From Candidatus Hepatoplasma crinochetorum (GTDB lineage Bacteria > Bacillota_I > Bacilli_A > Mycoplasmatales > Hepatoplasmataceae), in assembly GCA_001179805.1 (NCBI GenBank), contig CWGI01000001.1, forward strand, positions 62,001 through 126,000: 64,000 nt of DNA. Direction: 5' to 3'. Below, piece after piece: positions 41,085 to 50,923 of the stretch. The translations under genes were made by a program, and so were the position numbers. The notes beneath the pieces are model-generated. The model was not told the origin of the DNA. It searched no databases and saw nothing but the letters and a program-made list of their open reading frames with translations. Numbering within the stretch: position 1 is the first letter of the stretch; every line of letters starts with the position of its first letter.

Positions 41085-42443
41085 TTAGAGATTAATTTTT
41101 GTTTTTATATAATCTTTTATTTTTGAAATTTCAATTCTTTCTTGTTTTTTAGTATCTCTTTCTCTTATTGTTATTTTATTATCCTTTAATGTCTCAAAAT
41201 CAATCGTAATAATGAAAAAAGTTCCAATTTCATCATGCTTACGATAACGTTTTCCAATCGTTCCTCCTGTTTGTAAAATAATAGGTCCTAAATTTATTTT
41301 CTTTAGTTCTTTTAATAATTTTTCTCCTTCTTGATTGAGTTTATCTGTAAGCGGACAGATTGCAATTTTATAAGGAGCAAGAAAAAAAGGTAATTTTAAA
41401 ATATTTCTTTCTTCTTCTTTTACATATAAATTATCAAAAATAGCCAATAACAATCTTTCTATTCCGATCGAAACTTCAATAATATTAGGAGTAATTCATT
41501 TATTTTCTTTTGTATCAAAATATTGTAAACGTTCTTTTGATATCTGTTGATGTTTTTCTAAATCAAAATTACCACGATTTGCAATCCCTAGCAATTCTTT
41601 TTTACCAAATGAAAAATTATATTCATAATCAATTGTTTTTTTTGAATAATGAGCTAATTTATTTTTTGCTATATTATTTTTACTAAAATCATCATTTTTA
41701 AATCCTAAATTTAATAAAAAAACATCAATTAATTTTAAATATTTTTCAAAATCTTTTGTTGCCTGTTTTTGATAAGTAAAATATTCTAATTCCATCTGCT
41801 CAAATTCTTTTGTTCGAAAGATAAAATTTTTTGGAGTAATTTCATTTCGAAAAGATTTTCCAATTTGACCGATCCCAAATGGTAATTTTAAGTTCATTGA
41901 ATCACAAATATTTTTAAAATTAATAAAAATTCCTTGTGCTGTTTCTGGTCTAAAATAAACATCATTTATTTTATTATCTGTTTTTGAATAATTTGTTTTA
42001 AACATAAGATTAAAATTAGAAATTTTTGATCAGCGAGTTTTATCTTGATATTTTTTTAATTTAATTTGTTCTTGAATTATTTTTTCCGCTTCTAATAAAG
42101 TTAAATCTTCAAAAATATAATCTGTGTACTCTTCCATAAGTTCATCAGCACGATAAATTTTATTATCATTTAAGCATGTTATTATATAATCATTAAATTT
42201 TTTAAGATGTCCTGATACTTCTCATACTTTAGGATTTAAAATAATTGATGAGTCAAAATAGTAATTATTTTCTTGTTCATCTATAAAAAAATGATTAAAA
42301 TAATTTTTTAAATTTATTTTGATCATCGCTCCCAAGGGACCAAAATCTCATGTATTTGCAAGTCCTCCATAAATACTTGAACTAGGATAAACAAATCCTC
42401 TATTTTTTAAAAATGCTATTAAATCATCCATTTTTTTATTCAT
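41085..42443 (-). CDS. glyQS: glycyl-tRNA synthetase (single-chain type)
   Basis: Charges tRNA-Gly; the alpha2 form. The 452-residue protein has [45 protein letters not shown] (motif 2 region), FRNEITPKNFIFR, and SIGIERLLLAI (motif 3). The anticodon domain closes it (LPFFLAPYKIAI). ATG at 42441-42443 is chosen since GAGGA is 5-6 bases upstream; it overlaps the preceding membrane gene by 8 bases. Confidence 0.94.
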
Positions 42444-43269
42444 TTTTTCCTCGCTTGTGAATTAATTTTGAAAACCAATTTTGTATTCTTCCTCTAAATA
42501 ATATATAAATTAAAAAATATAAAAAAGTAAGATAAAAAATAAAGAGAACAAGTCCATAGACTGGAAAATATTGATAACTTAAAATCGTATAAGGATAGAT
42601 TCTAAAATAATCATAATTAATTTGCTGTCCCGGATCATCCCCAATATAGACTTGTGGTAAAATAAAAGCCATCATTTCAACAAAGAATAAATAAAAAAGT
42701 AAATAAATTGAAATTAAAAGTAAATAATTAAATTTTTTCGTAAATTTACCTGAATTTAATTTTTGTTGTTCTTTTTTTGTCATAAAACTAAAATCGATAA
42801 TTAAAAGAATTGGTGTTACAAAATGTAAAATAAATGTTTCAAGACCAGGAACAATAATTGGTTCTGTTTTTCCACTATATCAAGTAGAACCAACATAATC
42901 AGGAAAGGCATCAAAATTAATGACATTTATCCAAGAAAAAAAATAAATTGGAATAAATAAAAATAAAACAGCAAAGAAAACAAATACTAAATATGAATTA
43001 ATCGCAAATCTTAATTTAATATTTGTAATTTTTTGTAATAAATTTTTTCTTTTGAATATCAAAAAAGAAAAAATAAAGCCATAATAAATAAATACCGTTC
43101 AATTTGTTCAAAAAGTAAGGAAAAGATAATAATATTTATAATAAACAGTATATGTTTCTGTAATCGTTCCAATTAATGATAATAAAACTCCAATTCCTGA
43201 AGATATAAAAATCAAAATTCAAATTATTTTTTGTTTTTTTAATATTTTGCTTTGCTTTTTTTCTTCCAT
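42436..43269 (-). CDS. multi-pass membrane protein between recO and glyQS
   Basis: A 277-residue membrane protein with about seven helices and several TGA-coded Trp. Features include YYKYYYLFLTFWTNWTVFIY in helix 2, LHFVTPILLIIDF before the central loop, and FRIYPYTIL near the end. The FTxxTNxxV and HxxxPI pattern recalls the Pr6Pr/AIG1-like membrane family, but I cannot be sure. It ends within the glyQS start (8-base overlap) and follows recO by 31 bases, so it is inserted in an otherwise conserved housekeeping cluster. Confidence 0.72.
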
Positions 43270-43300
43270 AAACTACAAAATTAATTATAAATTTATTTAA

Positions 43301-44011
43301 TTATCTATAAAAATTAATTTTGTATCCTAAAACATCATTAAAAAAACTTGCATATAAGGAAAGTAAAATTTTCTCTTCTGCAAAAGTTAATGAAATATTA
43401 TTTAATCTTTTTAAACTTTTAGTTTTAAATAGAAAAATAATTTTTTTAATTAAATCTGCATTCATTATCTTAATATTTTGATTTAAATGTCTTTTGCATA
43501 CAAGCCCACCCTCATCAAAAGAAAAAGAAGAAATTTCAGAATTACGATTACAAATTACACATTTTTTTAATTCAATATAAACATCTTTTGCAATTAATAT
43601 CTGTGTAAGTAAATAAAAAAGATTTAAATTTCAATTTAAAATTCCAACATCAAAATTAGTAAAAATATAATATATTGTATTGTAAAATTGTTTATTTAAA
43701 TCTCCTTCTGTTAAAATTAATAACTTATTAAATAAATTTAATAAGTTTAAATGACTTTCTTTTTTAATATAATTAAAAGTCATTTTTTCTCCTGTTTTTA
43801 AAATTCCATAATCATTAAGTGGACTTGAAAAATATTCTGTTTTAATAAATGTATTAATTTTAAAACGATGAATATTTTTTGATTCTTCTTTAAAAAATCC
43901 TTTTGCTCTTAATGTTATTTTTTGTCCAGAAGGCCTTAAAAAATAAAGCATTGCTTCATATTCTTTATATTCTTTAATGTAGTACAAATATAAAATTTCC
44001 TTTTTATACAT
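43301..44011 (-). CDS. recO: DNA repair protein RecO
   Basis: Loads RecA onto SSB-coated DNA with RecR. The 236-residue protein has an N-terminal OB-fold (LRPSGQKITLRAKGFFKEES) and a zinc motif CVICNR with CKRH (Cys-X2-Cys and Cys-X2-His) in the helical domain. It follows era with a single base between stop and ATG, as in Firmicutes. Confidence 0.88.
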
Positions 44012-44012
44012 T

Positions 44013-44918
44013 TTAAATATCCTTAATAATTGATTCCTTATTTTGTCAATTTTTTTTCACTTTTACAATTAAATTTAAATAAATTTTTTCATTTTTAAAG
44101 TATTTTTCAAGATTTTTTCTTGCTTTTTCACCAATTTGTTTTAGTTTTTGTCCATTTCTTCCAATTACAATTTTTTTAAGTGAATCACGATTTACAATAA
44201 TTTCCGCTTCAATCAAAATTAAATCTTTTTTTCTTTCTAATGTAATTGTCTTTACAAAAATATTATGTGGAACTTCATTATTCAAAAAAAGCAAAACTTT
44301 TTCTCTTATAATTTCTGAAATATAAAATTCATCATTTATTCCAGTTTGATCTTTTGAATCATAATAAAAAATATTATCAGTAAGATCTTTTTTAATCTCA
44401 TCTAATAAAAGATCAATGTTATAGCCTTTAAGAGAAGAAATTGGTATTATTTTATCAAAAAAATCAAGTTGAGAAATTGATTGAACTAATTCATAAAGAT
44501 TATTATTCTTACTTTTTTTAATTAAATCAATTTTTGAAATTAAACAATATTTTTTCGATGAAATTTGATTTTTTTTCGAATTTAAAAGTGAAATTTTTTC
44601 TAAGTAATCTTTATCCAATTTTTCTCAAAATGGAATTAAAAATAGAATAATATCAACACCCGATAAAGATTGAATTATTCTTTTTTTCATTTCTATATCT
44701 AATTTTGTATTTTTATCTTTATTTAAAAAACCTGGTGTATCAATAAAAACAATTTGTAAATTATCTTTAGTATAAATTCCTCTAATTTGATTTCTTGTTG
44801 TATTTTTACGATGTGTTGCAATTGCAATTTTTTGATCAATAATTGTATTGATAAGAGTCGATTTACCTGAATTTGTTTTTCCAACTATTGTAACAAATCC
44901 GGATTTTTTTTCTTCCAT
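44013..44918 (-). CDS. era: GTPase Era
   Basis: Needed for 16S rRNA maturation and 30S assembly. The 301-residue protein has G1 GKTNSGKST, G3 DTPG in FIDTPGFLN, G4 as SKID (usually NKxD), and a C-terminal KH domain with KIVIGRNGQKLKQIGEKAR. Two TGA-coded Trp, one near the C-terminus, extend the frame past 44046. Start is 17 bases after dgkA. Confidence 0.95.
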
Positions 44919-44935
44919 TTAATTATTTAAATTCC

Positions 44936-45361
44936 TTATATTTTATATTTTAGTAGCAAATAAGACATTTGCATATTTTGTACTGGATCATCAGTAAAAC
45001 TATCTTGAATTGCAGGAATAAATATTATAAGACCGACAATTATGGCAGTTAATGTAATAAAAAGTGTTGCCATTGCTGCAACATCTTTAATTTTTTTTGC
45101 TTTTACATTGTATTCAAAAGAGACAATATCAACAAGATATTCAATTGCAGTATTAAAAATTTCAAATCCAATTACAAGTCCGATCATTGTCACAATGATC
45201 GCTCATTCAATCGTAGAAAGTTCAAATATAAGTCCAAATATTATTACAATAAAAGAGACAAAAAAGTGAATTCAAAGTGAATTCTCTTCTTTAATAATTA
45301 CCCAAAAACCATGTAAAGCATTTATAAATTTACGATAAAGACGCTTAAATCAATTAATCAT
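44936..45361 (-). CDS. dgkA: undecaprenol/diacylglycerol kinase family protein
   Basis: A small integral membrane kinase. The 141-residue protein has about three helices and the family motif EIFNTAIEYLVDIVS with its catalytic Glu and Asp, plus ALHGFW and KIKDVAAMAT. In an organism that appears to lack a wall, diacylglycerol is the likelier substrate. It follows ybeY by one base in the order ybeY-dgkA-era. Confidence 0.92.
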
Positions 45362-45362
45362 T

Positions 45363-45824
45363 TTATCTAATTTTTAATTTTTTAAAAATTTCCTTTTGTC
45401 GATTTATCATTTTCTTTTCATCTTCTATATTAATATGGTCATACCCGATAAGATGTAACAAACCATGCATAAATAAAAACAAAAATTCTGTATCTTGATC
45501 AGAACCAATTGACTTAGCTTGTTCTTCTAGTAATTCGCCGTTAATAAATATATCGCCCAAATCATAAATATTAGCAAATAATTCATTCTGTGGAAAAGAT
45601 AAAACATCTGTTGTTTTATCAACATTACGATATTTATAATTTAAAATCTGCATTTTTTTACCTTTAACAATATTAAGAGAAACAACAAATTGATTTTTGA
45701 GATTCAATTCTTTTGTAATTTCATTTAATAATTGATAAAGTTTTTCTTTATTTTTTTTAAATAAAATTTTTTTATTTAAAACATTATTGAAAAAAGTTAT
45801 TTCAAGATTTTTAAAATCATCCAT
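45363..45824 (-). CDS. ybeY: endoribonuclease YbeY
   Basis: A metal-dependent RNase for 16S 3'-end maturation and ribosome quality control. The 153-residue protein ends with the metal motif HGLLHLIGYDH (His120, His124, His130), and has TTDVLSFPQNE and LGDIFING, all typical. First recognisable gene of the ybeY-dgkA-era-recO cluster. Confidence 0.95.
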   Translation of the reverse strand: MDDFKNLEITFFNNVLNKKILFKKNKEKLYQLLNEITKELNLKNQFVVSLNIVKGKKMQILNYKYRNVDKTTDVLSFPQNELFANIYDLGDIFINGELLEEQAKSIGSDQDTEFLFLFMHGLLHLIGYDHINIEDEKKMINRQKEIFKKLKIR

Positions 45825-45832
45825 AATAAATT

Positions 45833-46099
45833 TTAAATCCTTTTAGAAAAATGAGGAGAATCATTTTTATCCAAATTCGATTGTCAATGCAATGGTTGTA
45901 AATTACTTAAATCATTTGTCCCATCACGAGCGATCGGAATAACATGATCAATAGTTCAACCATATTGACTTCTTCGATTATAATGATCTTCTTTAATCAT
46001 TCTTCCAAATTGATCTTTACAGCTTTTTTTACCTGTACATTTTGGATCACTATTTCATACTTGTTTTCTATCGTTGATTGTAAATTTTATTCTTTCCAT
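45833..46099 (-). CDS. HNH endonuclease-like protein
   Basis: An 88-residue protein with an HNH pattern: YGWTIDHVIPIARDG (Asp51-His52), NLQPLHWQSN (Asn66, His71, Asn75) and Lys78. N-terminal Cys21 and Cys27 precede QFGRMI. The W..C..FG..I..YGW.IDH..P layout matches a compact bacterial HNH family seen in many low-GC genomes; cleavage activity is inferred. It lies between the pnuC-like gene and ybeY and ends 8 bases before the ybeY start. Two or three TGA codons are Trp. Confidence 0.7.
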
Positions 46100-46173
46100 T
46101 TTTAATTTAATTATTCACTGTCTAATAAACTTATTTTATCAAAAATAAAATTTATTTTTAATTTAAAAAATTA

Positions 46174-46935
46174 TTAAATATCTCCTGAAGAAACTTCTTT
46201 ACTTCCTTTATTTCACATAAAAAATCCATACAAGGCATTAAAGAAATAAGTAATTGCAATAATTAAGGAAATAATTAATGTCGTTTTATCTGAACCTTCT
46301 GGTTCTGTAAATGCAAATAAAATTAAGGAAAACATTATGATTTTAACAATATTTAATGATGTATAAAGAAAAAATGTTTCTCGATAACGCATCATTGAAA
46401 AAATATAAGCAATAACCGCAATCGAAGCACTAAATGCATCTAACGCAATTTGATAAGTTGGTACATCATCTTTTCCAATTAAATCTATTACAACATAAGC
46501 AGAGAACGAAGCAAATCCTATTGCAATAATTATAATTAAGCTAACAATAAATAAACCTTGTCAAAAATTTAATTTTCTTGTTTTTACTAAATTTTTATCT
46601 GTAAATCCTTCTCTTTTTCAATTAAGACCGGTCAATATAAGAATAATTGGAATAACAATAACATTTACAATTCCAAGAGAATAATTTCCTGTTGCAAACA
46701 TTACCGAACCATAAAAACATGCATCTATTAATAAAAGAATTCAAGCATAACGATATCTTTTTGATAAAGCAAGCGCAGCAATAACTCCAATAAAGATATC
46801 AGCATAAATTAAATATGTATCTCACTCATTTGTATCAATATTTGTAAAAATAAAATAACTAGAAAGAATTGTGCAAAAAAGAAAAAGAATAATTTCAATT
46901 CAATTAATATTTATTTTTTTAATATTATTATTCAT
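46174..46935 (-). CDS. pnuC: PnuC-like nicotinamide riboside/vitamin transporter
   Basis: A 253-residue membrane protein with about seven helices. The second half matches PnuC: QIALDAFSASIAVIAYIFSM, RYRETFFLYTSLNIVKIIMF, ITYFFNALYGFFMWNK (Trp from TGA). PnuC proteins take up nicotinamide riboside or related vitamins by facilitated diffusion. AAAGGAAAG lies about 10 bases before the ATG. The substrate is inferred; nadE in this window would fit NAD salvage. Confidence 0.75.
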
Positions 46936-46967
46936 CAAATACCACTTTCCTTTCTTGTAAATTTTAA

Positions 46968-47612
46968 TTATAATAATTCGTATTTGTCTAAATTATCATT
47001 ATTTTGATAATTTGGTTTTGTTGTAATTAAATTTTCCCTTGATAATCGCTTAAAAACCTTTTTTTCTGTAAAACTTAAAATTTTATTCATAAATTTTTCA
47101 GGTTCTAAAAGAGGAGGAACCAAAATTGAATTTATTCTTAAAATATTAGCGACAAAAATATCGGTAATAATCATATCTCCAATTATTACAATTTCTGAAT
47201 TTTTATATTTTCCTTGAAATTTTTCTTCAAGAAATTTCTTTGTTTTTTTTGGAAAAGGTTTTTTTGCATTCGCAATATAATCTTCTTTGATTCCTAATTT
47301 TTCTGCAAAAAACTTAACTCTTTTTTCGGTGTTATTTGAAATTATGACAAATTTAAATTGATGATCTTTTACATTTTCAATAAATTTAATCGAAGAATTT
47401 GTTGGAAATTTACGAAAATGAGGAACCAAAGTATTATCGAGATCACAGATAATTAATTTAATTCCTTGATTTTTTAATTCATCAAGATCGATATCTAAAA
47501 TTGAATTAACATAGGTTGATGGTTTAAAATAATCAATAAAAAAACTTAAAAGAAAAGAAGAATTCTTTTTTTTAAGTTTATCATCAATATTTTTATTTTT
47601 TTTTGTTTTCAA
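46968..47612 (-). CDS. YqeG-family HAD phosphatase
   Basis: A 214-residue HAD-superfamily (IIIA) phosphatase. Motif I is CDLDNTLVPH, motif II VIISNNTEKR, motif III region AKKPFPKKT, and motif IV GDMIITDIFVAN. YqeG relatives act on phosphatidylglycerophosphate or small substrates. An N-terminal 40-residue basic segment precedes the domain. The only start that fits is TTG at 47610-47612; a stop lies three codons upstream. Confidence 0.85.
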   Translation of the reverse strand: MKTKKNKNIDDKLKKKNSSFLLSFFIDYFKPSTYVNSILDIDLDELKNQGIKLIICDLDNTLVPHFRKFPTNSSIKFIENVKDHQFKFVIISNNTEKRVKFFAEKLGIKEDYIANAKKPFPKKTKKFLEEKFQGKYKNSEIVIIGDMIITDIFVANILRINSILVPPLLEPEKFMNKILSFTEKKVFKRLSRENLITTKPNYQNNDNLDKYELL

Positions 47613-47644
47613 TATAATAAATTATTAATATTAGTATATAAAAA

Positions 47645-47803
47645 TTATTTTAATTTTGTTTTTTCTTTATGGATTGTGTATTGATTACACTTTTTGCAAA
47701 ATTTTCTATATTCTTCTTTTTCAGGATGTTTTGTTTTGTTCTTATCAATTAAGTAATTTAAATTGTTACATTTTGAACATTGTAATAAAATTTTTGTACG
47801 CAT
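47645..47803 (-). CDS. rpmG: ribosomal protein L33
   Basis: Zinc-binding large-subunit protein; 52 residues starting MRTKILLQCSKCNNLNY, with the second Cys pair in FCKKCNQYTIHKEKTK. AGGAGA is 7-8 bases before the ATG. It follows rpsD by 17 bases. Confidence 0.93.
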   Translation of the reverse strand: MRTKILLQCSKCNNLNYLIDKNKTKHPEKEEYRKFCKKCNQYTIHKEKTKLK

Positions 47804-47820
47804 AATAAAATCTCCTAATT

Positions 47821-48426
47821 TTAACGGTTGTAAAATTCAACAACAAGCGATTCATTAAGTTGACCAGAAATTTCATTTCTTTTCGGTAAACGTAAATATT
47901 CACCACTTAAATTTTTTGAATCAACTTTTACAAAAGGAGCAATTCTTGTAATTTCTAAATTACCTTTAATAAAATCTAATTTTTTACTTTTTTCTTTTAA
48001 TTCAATTTTACTTCCAGGATTTACAACATAAGAAGGAATATCAACTTTATGATCATTTACACGAACATGCCCATGATTTACAAGCTGTCTAGCCTGTCTT
48101 CTTGTAGATGCAAATCCCATACGGTAAATTAAATTATCTAAACGAGATTCTAATAAAAATAAGAAATTTTCTCCCAAAACACCTTTCATTTTTGTTGCTT
48201 TTTCAAATGTTCTTTGCATTTGTTTTTCACTTAAACCATACATATAACGAACTTTTTGTTTTTCATAAAGGTGTTCACCATAGTTTGATAATTTTTGGTT
48301 TTTAGCCCCATGTTGTCCAGGAATTGAAGTTTTTTTCTTTCCTTTTAAAAATTCTTTATTATTTTCAAGAATTGAATATTTATATCTTCTTGCTTTTTTA
48401 TTATTTGGACCTGTATATCTAGACAA
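47821..48426 (-). CDS. rpsD: ribosomal protein S4
   Basis: Small-subunit assembly protein; 201 residues. Has MSRYTGPNNKKARRY, SIPGQHGAKNQKLSNYG, the S4 RNA-binding domain (LESRLDNLIYRMGFASTRRQ and NHGHVRVN) and LPKRNEISGQLNE. The start is TTG at 48424-48426, with AGAGG 7 bases upstream. Confidence 0.96.
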   Translation of the reverse strand: MSRYTGPNNKKARRYKYSILENNKEFLKGKKKTSIPGQHGAKNQKLSNYGEHLYEKQKVRYMYGLSEKQMQRTFEKATKMKGVLGENFLFLLESRLDNLIYRMGFASTRRQARQLVNHGHVRVNDHKVDIPSYVVNPGSKIELKEKSKKLDFIKGNLEITRIAPFVKVDSKNLSGEYLRLPKRNEISGQLNESLVVEFYNR

Positions 48427-48652
48427 AATAATACCTCTTTTCTTATTATTTTTTTAAGATACAATCATTTAATTAGTTATAAAATTTTTAAATTATAAAA
48501 ACATTTCTTTTAATTTTAAAAAATATTAATACTTTCAAATTCACAGCTTATCTACTTGTAAAACTTAGGTTATTTTTTAATAAATTAAAATAATGTTTGC
48601 TGACTGTACTTTTAAATTATAACATCTTTTACAAAACTGGCAATTAAAAATG

Positions 48653-48672
48653 GTGTTAACTATAGTTAACAC
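48653..48672. repeat. perfect 20-base palindrome in the infC leader
   Basis: GTGTTAACTA followed by TAGTTAACAC. It lies about 30 bases after the candidate infC -10 box. It is followed by TAAAAAATAAA rather than a T run, so as a plus-strand terminator it is poor; an operator or RNA stem is possible. Confidence 0.7.
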
Positions 48673-48748
48673 TAAAAAATAAAAAATAATAAAAATAATA
48701 AAAATGTTAAAATAATATTGTTTTAATTAAAGAAAAGATACTTCTTTC

Positions 48749-48799
48749 ACCTAAAAAGAATAGGTATATGATAATAATTTACTATTTTTCATTTTAGGT
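48749..48799 (+). promoter_or_regulatory. leader hairpin before infC-rpmI-rplT
   Basis: Outer arms ACCTAAAA (48749-48756) and TTTTAGGT (48792-48799), inner AATAG (48759-48763) with CTATT (48782-48786). In Firmicutes, L20 represses this operon by binding its leader; this could be that site, but the conserved L20-binding sequence was not verified. Confidence 0.4.
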
Positions 48800-48853
48800 A
48801 ATAAAAATAAAATTTAAGAATAATTCATCAAGAATTATTTGCGGAGGTTTAAA

Positions 48854-49417
48854 ATAGCAATTAGAATCAAAAAGAGATATCAAGGACGTCAACGCGATAG
48901 TCACCAAGATTTAATAAACGAAAGAATTCCATATGGTTTTAAAAGAATTTTGGTAATTGGTAGTGACGGAAAAAAAATTGGTATTTTAAGTAGACAAGAA
49001 GCTCTAAATAAATCTGTACAAGAAGAACTTGATCTTGTAATAATTTCTAAAAATGGCGAAGTTCCTGTTGCCAAAATTATTGACTATGGAAAATTTCGTT
49101 ACGAAAGAAAAAAACGAGAACAAGAAAATAAAAGAAATTCCAAAACTATTGATCAAAAAGAAATTAGAATAAGTGCAAATATTGGAATGAATGATTTACT
49201 AGTAAAAGTAAAATCTGCTCGTAAATTTATTGAAAAAGGAAATAATATTAAAATTTCTTTAGCTTTTAAAGGAAGACAAATCGTAAGCAAGGATATTGGT
49301 TTTGCAAAAATGAATCAATTCATTGAGGACTTAGCAGATATTGCACAAGTTGATAAAAAACCTCAATTATATGGAAGATTTTATGATGCTTACTTATCAC
49401 CTATTAAAAAAAAATAA
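48854..49417 (+). CDS. infC: translation initiation factor IF-3 (AUA start)
   Basis: Keeps subunits apart and checks start codons. The 187-residue protein has NERIPYGFKRILVIGSDGKK, SRQEALNKS, KIIDYGKFRYERKK and the C-terminal half KIRISANIG-like (EIRISANIGMNDL, SLAFKGRQ). No ATG, GTG or TTG fits: GGAGG at 48843-48847 is 6 bases before ATA at 48854, while the TTG at 48839 lies before that site. IF-3 genes commonly use AUU, AUC or AUA, which lets IF-3 repress its own translation. Followed 15 bases later by rpmI. Confidence 0.93.
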   Translation: MAIRIKKRYQGRQRDSHQDLINERIPYGFKRILVIGSDGKKIGILSRQEALNKSVQEELDLVIISKNGEVPVAKIIDYGKFRYERKKREQENKRNSKTIDQKEIRISANIGMNDLLVKVKSARKFIEKGNNIKISLAFKGRQIVSKDIGFAKMNQFIEDLADIAQVDKKPQLYGRFYDAYLSPIKKK

Positions 49418-49432
49418 ATAAGGAGAATACTA

Positions 49433-49621
49433 ATGCCTAAACAGAAATCAAAAAGTTCTCTCAATAAGAGAATCAAGGTGAGAAAATCAGGCTCAATAAA
49501 AAGAGGAAAAGCAAAAACTTCACATCTTTTTGCAAATAAATCAACAAAGAATAAAAGACAAGCTCGAAAAGGTACTAATATGTCCGATGCTGATAAAAAA
49601 AGATATAAGGATCTAATATAG
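49433..49621 (+). CDS. rpmI: ribosomal protein L35
   Basis: Large-subunit protein; 62 residues: [44 protein letters not shown] precedes the ATG by 8 bases. Middle gene of infC-rpmI-rplT. Confidence 0.95.
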   Translation: MPKQKSKSSLNKRIKVRKSGSIKRGKAKTSHLFANKSTKNKRQARKGTNMSDADKKRYKDLI

Positions 49622-49624
49622 AAA

Positions 49625-49996
49625 ATGGCAAGAGCAAAATCAGCTGTAACTAAGCATAGAAGACATCGTAAGATAATAAAGCAAGCAAAAGGGTACTACG
49701 GACATAAAAGTATTGGTTTTAAATCAGCAAAAGAACAGATTCGTAAATCAAATGAATATGCTTTTCGTGATCGTAAACAAGTAAAAAGAGAATTTCGTAA
49801 AATTTGAATTAAAAGAATTAATGCTGCTGCAAGAATAAATGGATTATCTTATTCTCAATTCATAAATGGACTTAAGAAGGCGGAGATTGATCTTGACCGT
49901 AAGATGCTTGCAGATATTGCTTTGAATAGTCCAAAAGAATTCTCTTCACTTGCAGATATTGCAAAAAAAGAATTAACAAAAAATATAAAAAACTAA
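49625..49996 (+). CDS. rplT: ribosomal protein L20
   Basis: Large-subunit assembly protein and probable repressor of this operon; 123 residues. [47 protein letters not shown] (Trp from TGA), [14 protein letters not shown] and LADIA are typical. ATG is 3 bases after the rpmI stop. Confidence 0.96.
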
Positions 49997-50029
49997 ATTT
50001 TTTATTACAATTATCTAAGTTATAGTCTT

Positions 50030-50689
50030 ATGTCTAAAATAATTAATAAAGACCGGTTTGTATATAGAATAGTAATGGCAATTCTATTTACAATCGGTTT
50101 TTTCTTTTGAACAATAATTCTTTTTCTTCCGGACGATATTTTAAATATTGGAATGAACAATACGTATTGAGCTTGATTTAGTTTAAATACTTTGTTTTTT
50201 ATCGAAAGATGATTTTTAATTATTCCGAATGAAAGAAATTTTAAATTTGAAAATATTGAAGGAAAAAGAAAAAAAGAAATAATAAGAATTGAATTACCAA
50301 TTGCTATTATTTCTACTATTTTAGTTTTATTTTGATTTTTAATTCAATTATCACAAAGTTTTAATAATCCTTGAATATTTGAAAAGGGTGAGATTGCTTC
50401 GTGAGCAAGTTTAACTTTTTCTGCAATTATTTTATATAAAAGATGATCAATAATTTTAGATTATAGTACAAATTTAGAACATATAAGAAGAGTAAGATTA
50501 ATTGTAAATATCCTATTTACAATCGCTTTTTGTTTTTGAAGTGGACAATTAATTGCCTATGAATTAACAGATTATGATAAATTAGGAGCAGGATTTTATC
50601 CTTGAACTCTTACAACTTCGTTTATTACTTTACTCGAAAATATTGGAATCTATTGAATAGATTATAAAAAAGATAATAAAAAACGATAG
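50030..50689 (+). CDS. hypothetical six-helix membrane protein
   Basis: A 219-residue, Trp-rich (mostly TGA) membrane protein with about six helices: ILFTIGFFFWTIILFLP, WAWFSLNTLFFIERWF, IISTILVLFWFLIQL, SLTFSAIILY, IVNILFTIAFCFWSGQL, TTSFITLLENIGIYW. I recognise no family. It starts 33 bases after rplT and may belong to that transcript. It ends inside a terminator hairpin shared with the convergent gene. Confidence 0.7.
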
Positions 50690-50709
50690 TTTATTTTTCA
50701 CTATCGTTT
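50681..50709. terminator. bidirectional terminator
   Basis: Arms AAACGATAGT (50681-50690) and ACTATCGTTT (50700-50709), loop of nine bases rich in T. Both flanking genes end within it (stops at 50687-50689 and 50691-50693). Confidence 0.8.
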
Positions 50710-50873
50710 ATATTTAAGCTCAAGATTTCATTTTCTAATTGCTTATCAATATCACTCAATTTTATCTCTTTTTTTCAATCAAAATCTACTTCTTTTGTTT
50801 CTTCTAGTGCAAGTAATTCAAGAATTTCTCTTTTTCTTTTTTTACTATAAAAAATATTTTTAAAATACGACAT
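50691..50873 (-). CDS. small hypothetical charged protein
   Basis: A 60-residue ORF: MSYFKNIFYSKKRKREILEL, an acidic helical middle with one TGA-coded Trp, ending LNINDSEK. AAAGG lies 7-8 bases before the ATG, which supports translation. It follows dnaJ by 50 bases on the same strand and ends in the shared terminator, so it is likely the last gene of the hrcA-grpE-dnaK transcript. Function unknown. Confidence 0.6.
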
Positions 50874-50923
50874 TTAATCAACCTTTAATTCAATTTGAAT
50901 TAACAAAAGAATTATAGCACACT

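Larger units (their letters stand above)
48427..48853. other. 427-base intergenic region between divergent rpsD and infC
   Basis: The longest gene-free stretch in the window. It holds the start regions of rpsD (minus) and infC (plus), a candidate plus-strand promoter (TTGCTG at 48597-48602, TATAAC at 48618-48623, 15-base gap), a perfect 20-base palindrome at 48653-48672, and leader hairpins at 48749-48799. No tRNA, and no ORF of note, is visible. Confidence 0.7.
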
